From: Acidilobaceae archaeon
GTDB lineage: Archaea > Thermoproteota > Thermoprotei_A > Sulfolobales > Acidilobaceae
DNA length: 17,581 nucleotides
NCBI GenBank assembly: GCA_027013765.1
Contig: JALWGG010000013.1
Coordinates: 1-17,581, forward strand
Direction of reading: 5' to 3'
Made by a program: the position numbers and the translations under genes. The notes beneath the pieces are model-generated. The model was not told where the DNA came from, ran no database searches, and was given only the letters and a program-made list of their open reading frames with translations. How positions within the stretch are numbered: the first letter of the stretch is position 1; each line of letters opens with the position of its first letter. Of the stretch, positions 6,686-14,229 are shown in pieces.

Positions 6686-7453
6686 CTCCCTCCTCCTAAG
6701 CCTTAGTAGGGGTAGCCGGTGCCTTGCCTCGCTTATCTCGCCCCTATCCACGTCGGCCTCTACATACCTAACGCCGTGGCCTAGGTCCTGTACAACTATG
6801 CCCATGGGGTTTATGAGCATGCTCCTCCCCGTGAATCTATCCCCGTATAATGCTGAGACTGTGACATACACAGTGTTCTCGTGGGCCCTGGCCTGGGCTA
6901 GGAAGCGTAACGCCTCCTCCTTACCGTCACCCCTATACCATGCCGCTGGAACCACGATGACCTCGGCACCCTCCAATACCAGCCTTCTTGTGAGCTCTGG
7001 GAACCTGATCTCGAAGCATACTATGGTGCCTATCTTCATGCCGCAATCCACGGTCCCAGGGGGCTCTTCTCCCCTATTGAAGACTGTACTCTCCTTATAG
7101 CCTAAAGCGTCAAACAGGTGGGTCTTCCTATAGGAGTATACCAGCTCGCCATCCCTTGCAACTATAACAGTGTTATACGGCTTCCCATCCCCTCTCTCGA
7201 ACATCGACGCCACTATACATGCCCCATACTCACGGGATAACCCCTCAATCCATCTTACCCATGGCCCGTCTAGGGGCTCCGCTATACTGGCTAGCTCCTT
7301 TGGCCCCAAGCCTGTTGGATCCATCATTAGATACTCCGGCATCACTATGATATCAGCCTCTACCCTAGACTTCGTGAGGACCTCTACCACAGCCTTTCTA
7401 GCCTGCTCCTTCCCGCTTGAGGCCGGGGCCTGAAGGATCCCTATCCTTGCCAT
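6671..7453 (-). CDS. Nitrilase-superfamily carbon-nitrogen hydrolase
   Basis: The protein has 260 residues from the chosen start. The Glu-Lys-Cys catalytic triad of the nitrilase superfamily is present in its normal motifs: Glu40 in VMPEY, Lys110 in YRKTHLFD, and Cys146 in VCFEIRFPE. RSMLINPMGIV (210-220) is the usual strand before the C-terminus. Such enzymes hydrolyse amides, nitriles or N-carbamoyl groups; length and motifs resemble omega-amidase/Nit-type members more than large nitrilases, but the substrate is not determined. The frame extends upstream to 7501, but ATG 7453 has GAGGTG seven nt upstream and fits the family N-terminus (MARIGILQAP), so I chose it. The lysZ gene ends 60 nt upstream. 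A weak TATA-like GATTATTAG (about 7491-7499) may give it its own promoter. A role tied to lysine or arginine metabolism is only suggested by position. Confidence 0.87.
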   Translation of the reverse strand: MARIGILQAPASSGKEQARKAVVEVLTKSRVEADIIVMPEYLMMDPTGLGPKELASIAEPLDGPWVRWIEGLSREYGACIVASMFERGDGKPYNTVIVARDGELVYSYRKTHLFDALGYKESTVFNRGEEPPGTVDCGMKIGTIVCFEIRFPELTRRLVLEGAEVIVVPAAWYRGDGKEEALRFLAQARAHENTVYVTVSALYGDRFTGRSMLINPMGIVVQDLGHGVRYVEADVDRGEISEARHRLPLLRLRRRELYTI

Positions 7454-7513
7454 TACATTACACCTCATAGGATCCATGTGGATGTGCCTGCTAATAATCA
7501 ATCCTATGGACGC

Positions 7514-8314
7514 CTAGCGCGGTGATACCGTCGTCCCCCTCCCCTGGAGGGCTCTTGTTATGGGCTCCTCGACCCTTCCATCCGCTATTATGACCCTCCC
7601 CACGCCCCCCTCAACCGCTTCCGCCGCCATTAGTAGCTTCCTATTCATCCCCTTACCGACCTTCTTGGAGAGTTCTCTGGCTTCCTGTGGAGTGAGTTTC
7701 TCTATCACTCTCCCCTCATGTATCACGCCCTCCACGTCGCTGAGCATTACTAGGGCTCTCGGCTTGACTGCCTTCGAGACCGCCATCGCGGCCTGGTCGC
7801 CGTCCACGTTTAGCATCTCTCCCTCACTGCCAAGTATTAGGGGGGATACTATGAGGACCTCCGCGATACCGAGTAGATCCTTTACCGTCTCAGCGTCTAC
7901 ATGGGTTATCCTGCCCGTGTAGCCTCCCGGGATTGCCTGGGGCCTGCCCCTCTCATTCAGTATGACTATCCTCTTCTTCCTCTCCCCCTTCACGATGCCT
8001 AGGTCTGCCCCCGTGACCCCTAGGGCTTTCACATTCATTGACTGGAGCCTGGATACTATTCTTTTATTCAATAGGCCAGCCATGACCATGACGTAGACCT
8101 CCAGCTCCTCCAAGCTGGTATATCTACTCCTAAACCCCCCAGGGTGGACAACGATCCTGGGCTCTATCCCGAGCTTCCTGGAGTAGCTTGATACAAGGTC
8201 GCCTCCACCGTGTATAAAGATTATCCTCTCCCTCTTGGAGGAGCGGGCGAGGTCCTCAAGTATCGCGTCCATATTTAGTGTGAGTGTCCTTCCACCTGCC
8301 TTGACCACGATCAA
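7514..8314 (-). CDS. lysZ: [LysW]-aminoadipate/[LysW]-glutamate kinase
   Basis: The 266-residue protein belongs to the amino-acid kinase (ArgB-like) family. Motifs are Lys5 with GG at 7-8 (VVKAGG), HGGGD (35-39) for phosphate binding, and VNVDGDQAA-type LNVDGDQAAMA in the C-terminal nucleotide-binding part. GFRSRYTSLEELEVYVMVMAG (60-80) is the LysZ version of the region that in ArgB contacts N-acetylglutamate; SRYT is typical of enzymes that use the LysW carrier protein. It phosphorylates the side-chain carboxylate of LysW-bound 2-aminoadipate (lysine) and, in many crenarchaea, LysW-bound glutamate (ornithine/arginine). The start is TTG 8314 with a G-run (GGGGGGTT) just upstream, 15 nt after lysY. 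The carrier LysW, the ligase LysX and the later enzymes LysJ/LysK are not in this window. Confidence 0.88.
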   Translation of the reverse strand: MIVVKAGGRTLTLNMDAILEDLARSSKRERIIFIHGGGDLVSSYSRKLGIEPRIVVHPGGFRSRYTSLEELEVYVMVMAGLLNKRIVSRLQSMNVKALGVTGADLGIVKGERKKRIVILNERGRPQAIPGGYTGRITHVDAETVKDLLGIAEVLIVSPLILGSEGEMLNVDGDQAAMAVSKAVKPRALVMLSDVEGVIHEGRVIEKLTPQEARELSKKVGKGMNRKLLMAAEAVEGGVGRVIIADGRVEEPITRALQGRGTTVSPR

Positions 8315-8329
8315 TGTAAACCCCCCGGT

Positions 8330-9367
8330 TTACGGCTTCAATGGGGGATATCCCAGGCCAAGGTCCTCCGCCAACCCCAACATTATATTCGCCGCGTGTA
8401 CCGCCTGGCCCGCGGCCCCCCTGACCAGGTTGTCTAGTGCTGCGAAGGCTGTCAGCCTCCCAGTCCTCTCGTCATAAGAGTATGAGACGTCCACCATGTG
8501 GCTCCCCACAACATTCTTCACATCGATAATGCTCCCACGGGGGTAGACCCTGATAAACCTCTCCCCTCCATATAGTGCCGCGTATGACCTTGAGACCTCC
8601 TGTAGGTCAAGGTCCTCCACCCACAGGTGGCTACTGGCAAGGACCCCCCTAACCATGGATACCGCGTGGGGTACTAGAGATACTCTAACACTGGTCCCGG
8701 CCAGCCTTGAGAGCTCCTGCTCGGCCTCCGCCTCATGCCTATGGCCAGCCGGGCTGTAGGGCCTTGCAGCCCCCTCACGCTCGGGGTGATGGCTCCCTCT
8801 TTTCGGTTTCGCGCCCCCCTCACTACTGCCCGCCTTTATATCGACGACTACTGGGCCTGATAGGAGTCCTGCAACCGCTAGGGGGGCTAGGCTTAGTATC
8901 GCTGCCGTGGCATTACACCCGGGGGAGGCTACTAGCCGTGCACCGCGTATCTCCTCCCTTCTAAGCTCTGGTATTCCATATACCGACTCCTCCAGGAGGT
9001 CCTCCCTGGGGTGATCCATGCCATACCATGACCTGTACGCCTCGGGGTCCTTCAGCCTGTAGTCTGCACTCAGGTCTACAACCCTTATACCATGGTCTAT
9101 AAGGTGCCCGGTGTATTCTACTGCGACCCCGTGGGGCAGCGCGTTGAATACTATATCGACGTCCGGGATCCTACTCGTGTCTAGGCTTGTGAACCGGATC
9201 GAGTAGAACCCTCTGAGGTGTGGGTGTGCATAGTATATGGGCTTCCCCTTGTACTCCCTACTGGTCGCCTCCACAACCTCTATCCCGGGATGCATTGCCA
9301 ATAGCCTGAGCAGCTCTCCCCCAGTATATCCTGAGCCGCCTAGGATAGCGGCTCTAGCCACCGTCAC
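8330..9367 (-). CDS. lysY: [LysW]-aminoadipyl/[LysW]-glutamyl phosphate reductase
   Basis: The 345-residue protein belongs to the ArgC/LysY family. It has an N-terminal NADP-binding motif GGSGYTG (10-16), catalytic Cys151 in SPGCNATAA, and the His-containing AGHRHEAEAE segment (207-216). The insert SSEGGAKPKRGSHHPER (181-197) matches the LysY-type loop rather than classical ArgC. It reduces the acyl phosphate made by LysZ to the semialdehyde while the substrate stays attached to LysW. In crenarchaea with one lysYZ pair the enzyme usually serves both lysine and arginine synthesis, so dual use is likely but not shown here. The start GTG 9367 has GGTG about 8 nt upstream and a TATA box at 9403-9411; GTG 9361 is an alternative. 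It is the first gene of lysYZ. Confidence 0.9.
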   Translation of the reverse strand: MTVARAAILGGSGYTGGELLRLLAMHPGIEVVEATSREYKGKPIYYAHPHLRGFYSIRFTSLDTSRIPDVDIVFNALPHGVAVEYTGHLIDHGIRVVDLSADYRLKDPEAYRSWYGMDHPREDLLEESVYGIPELRREEIRGARLVASPGCNATAAILSLAPLAVAGLLSGPVVVDIKAGSSEGGAKPKRGSHHPEREGAARPYSPAGHRHEAEAEQELSRLAGTSVRVSLVPHAVSMVRGVLASSHLWVEDLDLQEVSRSYAALYGGERFIRVYPRGSIIDVKNVVGSHMVDVSYSYDERTGRLTAFAALDNLVRGAAGQAVHAANIMLGLAEDLGLGYPPLKP

Positions 9368-9402
9368 TATATACGCACCGGGTCGTGGCCATGCGTTACT
9401 AT

Positions 9403-9420
9403 TCTTATAAGCTTACGTAA
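9403..9420 (-). promoter_or_regulatory. lysYZ promoter with adjoining palindromes
   Basis: Minus-strand CTTATAAGA (TATA box) lies about 40 nt upstream of the lysY GTG. It overlaps the perfect palindrome CTTATAAG (9404-9411) and is followed upstream by a second perfect palindrome, TTACGTAA (9413-9420). The second sits where BRE or an Lrp-type regulator could bind. The whole promoter fits in the 58-nt gap after the preceding gene. Confidence 0.5.
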
Positions 9421-9425
9421 CCCGG

Positions 9426-11030
9426 CTAGTCGTCGTCCTCCCTCTTCTTACTCACGTAGTATGGGTTTAGGTCTCTCATCTTGTCTCTAGGCGCTGTATC
9501 AGTGTATCCGAGTGTCTCCCTTGGGTTTAGCATGTTATCCTCAAGCCTTTCAAGCTGGTAGTCATCGCTTATCCTGGTGTTCAGTACCCCTATCCTCTCG
9601 CCAGTCTCTTCATCCACAACCCATCCATCCTCGATCCTGCCTATAGTCCTACCCTCCTCATCCCTCAGGTACCCGTCATCCTCTATGAACGATGCCGCCA
9701 CTTCCTCATCATGATCATAGCTCCTGAGCTTGCCCTCATAGTCCACGTAGAACTGTGTATAGTCTGCATCGCTTCTGAACCTTCCCAGCCCCCTCTCCTC
9801 ATCGTCCACGTCCCCCTTCTCAATGTCTTGGGTGGAGTAATCGTCATAACCCCTATACCGTCCAGTATCCCAGTCGTCATACGTCGTGTCTCTACTGGTA
9901 TAGTCGTCATATCCTCCGTAGTCTGACCCGTAGCTGGTGTCAGCCGCGTAATTGTAGCTGGTATAGCTGGATGAGAAGTTTACGCGGGGCCTATTCCTTA
10001 TTGACCTAATCGTGCTCTGGGCAATGGTCCTATTCTCTCTCCTCAACGCCTGCATCCACTTCTCATCGAATAGTAGGTGGGTCATTACTGTGAGCATCAC
10101 GTCAAGCGCGTTCCCTCCACGGGCTATAATGGAGACTCCACGCCACTCTATAGCGTCTAATCCTGGTAGGGGGAGCTGGTAGCCTATGGTTGCGAACCAT
10201 CCAGCCACTCCTCCGCCTAGAGTGATAACTGAGGACTTCCCACTCCATGCACCCATCATGCCTACCCCCTGGACGTATAGTTCATAAGGGAGCGCTAGTG
10301 GGGGTGGCCGCGATTCTATAACGGTATCCCATGTCCCATAGTGTGTGGAGTACTTGTATGCATCTATGTAACCACCTATCCTATACCCCATCTGGGCCAT
10401 CTGCCCCGCTAGATACTGGAACATGAAGCCCTGGCCAGCCAGGTATCTTGAGGTGTCTGCAGCCAGCTCTGCCCCGAGGCCTCTACCCCTCAGGCTAAGG
10501 TCTCCAAAATAGTTGACCTGGCCCGCCACCATGAAGCCTTCAGGTGCTATGACTCGGATGGCATTCATCCCCCTCATGACGTCAGGTATCATGTAGGTTC
10601 TAGGCCTTACCTGCTCTACCGGCGTTATCATGCTGGATAACCATTCGAGCTCTCCTGGATCCACTATACCAGTGGTCATGTAGATCCTAGCCATGGGCCT
10701 GCCTTCAATCCTTCCCATCTTCACTGTTACGCTGAGGACCCCCTGGGGCAGGGGGTAATTCATCCTATAAACTATGAAGCCCCCCTCAGTGGTGCTCTTG
10801 ACCTCGGGTGCTGAGGCTATTCCAAGGCTGGATAAGGTCCTCGACACTGATCTAGCCATGTCCTCTGCGAACCTCCTTGGCTCAACCCTAAGATTAGCGG
10901 CTCCATATCCTGTGAAGAGGTCGTTGACGCTGGTCAGCATTACACAGCATCCCGCATCCAACGGCCCGAAGCCCCTTGCAAGTGGTATCTTGAACCCGTA
11001 TACCAGGTCCCTATACCATAACACGTCCAT
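9426..11030 (-). CDS. Unknown 534-residue protein with Tyr/Asp-rich linker and C-terminal repeat domain
   Basis: I do not recognise the family. In numbering from the upstream GTG 11045 (start at 11030 is residue 6): residues 6 to about 350 look globular, mixed alpha/beta, with a repeated YLAGQ at 201-205 and 211-215 around a Gly/Met-rich stretch, and no signal peptide. Residues 358-404 (9834-9974) are low complexity, rich in Tyr, Asp, Ser, Gly and Thr, with repeated YDDY/YGGYDDY elements and almost no hydrophobic aliphatic residues, so probably disordered. Residues about 424-490 contain tandem D-x-x-G-x-x-IG-x-I-x-D-G units (RDEEGRTIG, VDEETGERIG), resembling the short-strand repeats of beta-flower-like domains. 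The tail is highly charged and ends in DDD. ATG 11030 is preferred because GAGGGGCGG precedes it; GTG 11045 is possible. It has its own promoter at 11069-11078 and appears to be monocistronic. Confidence 0.75.
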   Translation of the reverse strand: MDVLWYRDLVYGFKIPLARGFGPLDAGCCVMLTSVNDLFTGYGAANLRVEPRRFAEDMARSVSRTLSSLGIASAPEVKSTTEGGFIVYRMNYPLPQGVLSVTVKMGRIEGRPMARIYMTTGIVDPGELEWLSSMITPVEQVRPRTYMIPDVMRGMNAIRVIAPEGFMVAGQVNYFGDLSLRGRGLGAELAADTSRYLAGQGFMFQYLAGQMAQMGYRIGGYIDAYKYSTHYGTWDTVIESRPPPLALPYELYVQGVGMMGAWSGKSSVITLGGGVAGWFATIGYQLPLPGLDAIEWRGVSIIARGGNALDVMLTVMTHLLFDEKWMQALRRENRTIAQSTIRSIRNRPRVNFSSSYTSYNYAADTSYGSDYGGYDDYTSRDTTYDDWDTGRYRGYDDYSTQDIEKGDVDDEERGLGRFRSDADYTQFYVDYEGKLRSYDHDEEVAASFIEDDGYLRDEEGRTIGRIEDGWVVDEETGERIGVLNTRISDDYQLERLEDNMLNPRETLGYTDTAPRDKMRDLNPYYVSKKREDDD

Positions 11031-11068
11031 GAAGCCGCCCCTCACAGTATCATTATTGGGTGTGGTAC

Positions 11069-11078
11069 CATTATATCC
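11069..11078 (-). promoter_or_regulatory. TATA box for the Tyr/Asp-rich protein gene
   Basis: Minus-strand GGATATAATG, about 38-48 nt upstream of ATG 11030. It predicts a transcript start near 11046-11048 and a leader of about 16-18 nt that contains the GAGGGGCGG ribosome-binding site. Confidence 0.5.
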
Positions 11079-11111
11079 TGGGTTTTACACTAGGCGTCAA
11101 ACCTGTACCCC

Positions 11112-12269
11112 TCATCTCCTAACCATCAAGGGGTATAGGGCGAGTGCCAGTAACAGTAGTAGGAGGGCTACTAGGAAGGGGTAGGCTTCCCCGGGAAGCC
11201 CTAGAACAATGCTACCCCCCAGCCTGTCATATAGGGTTCCAGCTATAACTGGCCCGGACATCTGCCCAATACTAGATACTGTATTTGAAATCCCTAGGAG
11301 TGCTAGGGCCTGTGGCCCGTCGAATGCCCCTATATTCCTTGTGAGGGGCATACTACTCCTGCTAGACGCCTGTGCCAGGGATATCCCAACCAGAGCCAGC
11401 GTCACCCCGGGGGCCATTCCTATGAATGCATTTCCAATAGAGCCCATGAGTAGCACTGCAGCTAGCACCCTGTGCGTCCCCCACCTGTCGGCTGCAGGAC
11501 CTACCAGTAGCCCTAGTATGAGGCTTACTATGCCCGCAAGTGCAAGTACTGAACCTAGCTCCTCCCGCGCCAGGCCATAGACCTCTCCAAGATAAACGTA
11601 TAGGAACTCCCTCAACACACCACTACTATACCCGCTGGCATACGCCGCTATTATGATCCAGAGGGATGCACTGCTTATACCAGCTAAGCTCTGGCCACGC
11701 CTATAAGTCGCTCCAGGCTTCTCGGCCTTAAATGCAACCAGGGCCATTGCGGGTGAGGCCGCTAGGAAGAGGGTGGAGGAGGCTCTAATCGTCTCCGGGT
11801 TGCTGAGCCCTAGGATGCCGTAGAGGTAGTGGCCCATGCTTATCCCTAGGCTGCCTATAGCAAAGTATAGGGCTATACCTAACCCGCCGCGCCCCTTCAG
11901 GAGGGTTCCTGCCGCGGCCTGTGCCTGGGGCCATAGTAGGCCGTTCACGAATCCCCAGGCGGCGTTTAGGGCCAGTATAGTGGCCGGGTCCCTCATAGAG
12001 CCTAGCAGGTATACTATTAGGGATACTAGTGGTAATGGCAGGAGGAGTAGCGCCTTCCAGACCCTATGGGATATCGAAGCCCCTAGCCCGGATACGGTGC
12101 TTGATAATGCCCTGGCAGCCATAAACCACGTTGTGAGGCTGGAGACTACAAGCATGGATGCCCCAAGATCGTCTCTAAGCATCTTGGCTAGGGCCAGCCT
12201 TGATAGGCCTGAGCCCATGCCCGCGATAAATACAGCTACAAGCAGGACGGCGTATACACTTCTATTCAT
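11112..12269 (-). CDS. Major facilitator superfamily transporter
   Basis: The protein has 385 residues from ATG 12269 and about 12 hydrophobic segments split by a charged central loop (KAEKPGATYRRGQS). The second half has a motif-A-like loop GPAADRWGTHRVL; the equivalent loop in the first half (GASISHRVWK) is degenerate. This fits a 12-helix MFS permease or efflux pump; the substrate is unknown. The frame is open from GTG 12302, only 2 nt after the stop of the preceding gene, but ATG 12269 lies at the start of the first helix and GAGG lies about 9-12 nt upstream. It probably shares a transcript with the small acidic protein gene at 12305-12952. Confidence 0.82.
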   Translation of the reverse strand: MNRSVYAVLLVAVFIAGMGSGLSRLALAKMLRDDLGASMLVVSSLTTWFMAARALSSTVSGLGASISHRVWKALLLLPLPLVSLIVYLLGSMRDPATILALNAAWGFVNGLLWPQAQAAAGTLLKGRGGLGIALYFAIGSLGISMGHYLYGILGLSNPETIRASSTLFLAASPAMALVAFKAEKPGATYRRGQSLAGISSASLWIIIAAYASGYSSGVLREFLYVYLGEVYGLAREELGSVLALAGIVSLILGLLVGPAADRWGTHRVLAAVLLMGSIGNAFIGMAPGVTLALVGISLAQASSRSSMPLTRNIGAFDGPQALALLGISNTVSSIGQMSGPVIAGTLYDRLGGSIVLGLPGEAYPFLVALLLLLLALALYPLMVRR

Positions 12270-12304
12270 ACCGCGTGCCTCACTAATACCCTGGCGTAAC
12301 ACTC

Positions 12305-12952
12305 TTACATGTATAGCGTCTCCCTACTTATCCTGTGCATTGCGCCGTAGACCGTGTCAACAAGCTTCTCAGCCATCTCCCTATCCATACCCGCCCCGAT
12401 GAGCCTTTCAAGGACCTTCTCCCTCGGCACACCCTTCTCCATCCACTTGGCTACTAATGCCATGAGCACTGATGCCTGCTCCGCCAGAACCTGGTTCTTC
12501 AGCGATTCCAGCTCTGCTAGCATGCTGTATCCCATAAGCATCGCGGCTAGGTGCAGGTCCAGCTCTTCCTTTGTGAGCATCCTCTTGTCCAGGTCGACCG
12601 CTATCCCTATCTCGTCCTCATCCCCGAATAGGTAGAATTTCGCCAGCGGCATCTTGGACCCCTCCAGGAGATACCTGTATAGTCTTAACTTATCGTCCCT
12701 ATCCAAGTCTATAGTCTTGATCCCAGTCTCCACAACAAGCCTAAGAATCTTGGCGTTCTCGTCGAGGACCTCCATATCGAGTACAAGTAGATTTACCGGG
12801 ACGCTTGGGTGCGTGAATCTTATGCTAAAGGTCCTGCCGTTGCGCGTATCCTCCTCCATAACAACCCATTTCAAGTCTACAAAAGTCTCCGGCTCATCCT
12901 TACCCTCTACAAGCCACTTCTTAACATCCTCTATCTCAGTCTTCTCAGGCAT
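12305..12952 (-). CDS. Uncharacterised acidic protein with UBA-like C-terminal helices
   Basis: The 215-residue soluble protein has no signal or membrane segment. Residues 1 to about 145 alternate beta strands and helices (FSIRFTH, VNLLVLDMEV, AKFYLFGDEDEIGIAVDL) in a pattern like the type III chaperone/YbjN or DUF2299 fold; this is a pattern match only. Residues about 168-205 (KWMEKGVPREKVLERLI, then GAGMDREMAEKLVDTVY) resemble a UBA/CUE-type three-helix bundle with the G-M-x-x-x-x-A core. ATG 12952 follows a six-G run (GGGGGGTT). It heads a probable two-gene unit with the MFS transporter 35 nt downstream (from ATG 12269), so a chaperone or regulatory role for that membrane protein is possible but speculative. 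Confidence 0.72.
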   Translation of the reverse strand: MPEKTEIEDVKKWLVEGKDEPETFVDLKWVVMEEDTRNGRTFSIRFTHPSVPVNLLVLDMEVLDENAKILRLVVETGIKTIDLDRDDKLRLYRYLLEGSKMPLAKFYLFGDEDEIGIAVDLDKRMLTKEELDLHLAAMLMGYSMLAELESLKNQVLAEQASVLMALVAKWMEKGVPREKVLERLIGAGMDREMAEKLVDTVYGAMHRISRETLYM

Positions 12953-12962
12953 AACCCCCCAA

Positions 12963-12975
12963 CTCCCAATGGGAG
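12963..12975 (-). promoter_or_regulatory. Inverted repeat in the leader of the acidic protein/MFS unit
   Basis: CTCCC-AAT-GGGAG, a perfect 5-bp inverted repeat with a 3-nt spacer. It lies between the TATA box (13005-13013) and the ATG at 12952, just upstream of the G-run. It could be a small operator or a leader hairpin near the ribosome-binding site. Confidence 0.3.
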
Positions 12976-13004
12976 CCTAACACGTTGTATCAGTGCAAGA
13001 TGGA

Positions 13005-13013
13005 GATATTTAT
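13005..13013 (-). promoter_or_regulatory. TATA box for the acidic protein/MFS unit
   Basis: Minus-strand ATAAATATC, about 57 nt upstream of the ATG at 12952. It predicts a transcript start near 12982 and a 30-nt leader. Confidence 0.55.
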
Positions 13014-13050
13014 GCAGATGCCATCGACATGCCACATACCCGGGCCTGGT

Positions 13051-13121
13051 GTCCTCCTCTCCTTGAGGACCAAAGTATTTTATTGTATGGCCACCGAGGA
13101 CCTCCTATCCCATGAATAGGA
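13051..13121. terminator. Two inverted repeats 3' of the FEN-1 gene
   Basis: The first repeat, TCCTAT (13103-13108) / ATAGGA (13116-13121) with a 7-nt loop, begins about 18 nt after the FEN-1 stop. The second, GTCCTC (13051-13056) / GAGGAC (13065-13070) with an 8-nt loop, lies farther downstream, and an AT-rich TATTTTATTG separates them. They may mark the 3' end of the FEN-1 transcript. Archaeal termination depends mainly on T-tracts, and the minus strand has none here, so confidence is low. Confidence 0.3.
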
Positions 13122-13138
13122 TATTACATTTATCTTCG

Positions 13139-14179
13139 CTAGCTAAACCATGCATCTAGCCTAGACTGCTTAGCCTTCAAGTTCTCCCTATACGCCTTTT
13201 TGAGCCTGTCAACGGCTTTAGCTACTCTGTCCGGGTTGAAGTCGTGCTCTTCTACCAGGATCCTGTTAATCTCCCGCTCGTTGGGTGGATTGAAAGTTAT
13301 TGTGTAATCACTGGTTACCGGCGGGTTTAGGAAGTAGTTGTATACCTCGTCTATCCAGGGTTCCCTTACCCCTGCAGCCTTTATAGCTTTCAATGGGTCT
13401 CCAATGCTTTTCACAATGTTGAGCGCCCTCTTGGGGCCTATACCCTTAGCCCCTTCATTATAGTCCGTCCCCAGTATGATCCCTATCGCTATCAGCTGCT
13501 CCCTAGTTATCCCTAGGTTTTTCAGCAATGCCGATAGCTCTATGACCTCGGGTTTGACCTCAACGTAGAGGTCCTTCCCGGGTAGCTTCCTCCTCCCAGT
13601 TATGGCTAGGTTCCTGACTAGCCTGGTTGAGCCGAATAACAGGCTATCATAGTCCTGGCTGCCCGCGGCCCATGCATCACCCCTCCTAGCCATATACGCT
13701 GCCTGGGCCTCCCCCTCTCCCGGTGCCTGGACCCATGGTATGCCCATTGCCTCTAGTAGCTTCTTAGCCTCCTCTACCATGCCGCTCGACAGCCTTATAG
13801 CCTGCTGTGCATACTTCCTAGCCTCCTCTACAAGCCCTGCCGTCCTGGCTTCTGCAAGCTTGGCCTCTGCCTGCTCTCTCCTTCTAGCCCTCTCTTCAAG
13901 CTCCTTAGCCTTGAACCTGGGAGGCTCCCCGTCGAATACGTATACCGGTCTTACACCCTCCTCAGCTAGGTTTATGGTCCTGTAGAATAGCCCGCTTAGG
14001 TGGCTGGTTACACGCCCCATCCTGTCCATGAGTGGTGTGCCGTCTGGCTGCCTTATTGCTGCTAGGAACTGGTATAGAGTGTTGTATGCGTCTAGTGCTA
14101 TTGTATTCCCCTTCAATCCCTTGACGTCGGTCTCAACGCGTATACTGTCTGGTATGAGGTCTCTTAGGTTCACCCCCAC
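13139..14179 (-). CDS. fen: Flap endonuclease 1 (FEN-1)
   Basis: The 346-residue protein is a full-length archaeal FEN-1 that removes 5' flaps in Okazaki fragment maturation and base-excision repair. Active-site acids are all present: Gly2, Asp30 (ALDAYN), Asp83 (VFDGEPP), Glu155 and Glu157 (PGEGEAQA), Asp176 and Asp178 (SQDYDS), and Asp239 (LGTDYNEG). The DNA-binding helix-hairpin-helix follows (GAKGIGPKRA, 243-252). The C-terminus QSRLDAWFS carries a PCNA-binding PIP box, Gln338-x-x-Leu341-x-x-Trp344-Phe345. The start GTG 14179 gives the obligatory Gly at position 2. No Shine-Dalgarno is evident, and a weak TATA-like CAATAGAATAG (14195-14205) would give a nearly leaderless mRNA. A 263-nt hairpin-rich non-coding stretch lies upstream. 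Confidence 0.95.
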   Translation of the reverse strand: MGVNLRDLIPDSIRVETDVKGLKGNTIALDAYNTLYQFLAAIRQPDGTPLMDRMGRVTSHLSGLFYRTINLAEEGVRPVYVFDGEPPRFKAKELEERARRREQAEAKLAEARTAGLVEEARKYAQQAIRLSSGMVEEAKKLLEAMGIPWVQAPGEGEAQAAYMARRGDAWAAGSQDYDSLLFGSTRLVRNLAITGRRKLPGKDLYVEVKPEVIELSALLKNLGITREQLIAIGIILGTDYNEGAKGIGPKRALNIVKSIGDPLKAIKAAGVREPWIDEVYNYFLNPPVTSDYTITFNPPNEREINRILVEEHDFNPDRVAKAVDRLKKAYRENLKAKQSRLDAWFS

Positions 14180-14229
14180 AGTGTTCCACCCTTACTATTC
14201 TATTGATGGTTGCAGGAATTATCTTTACC

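Noticed and set aside
7454..7501. Longer nitrilase N-terminus starting at 7501
   Set aside because: The extra 16 residues are not family-like, and GAGGTG is placed seven nt before ATG 7453.
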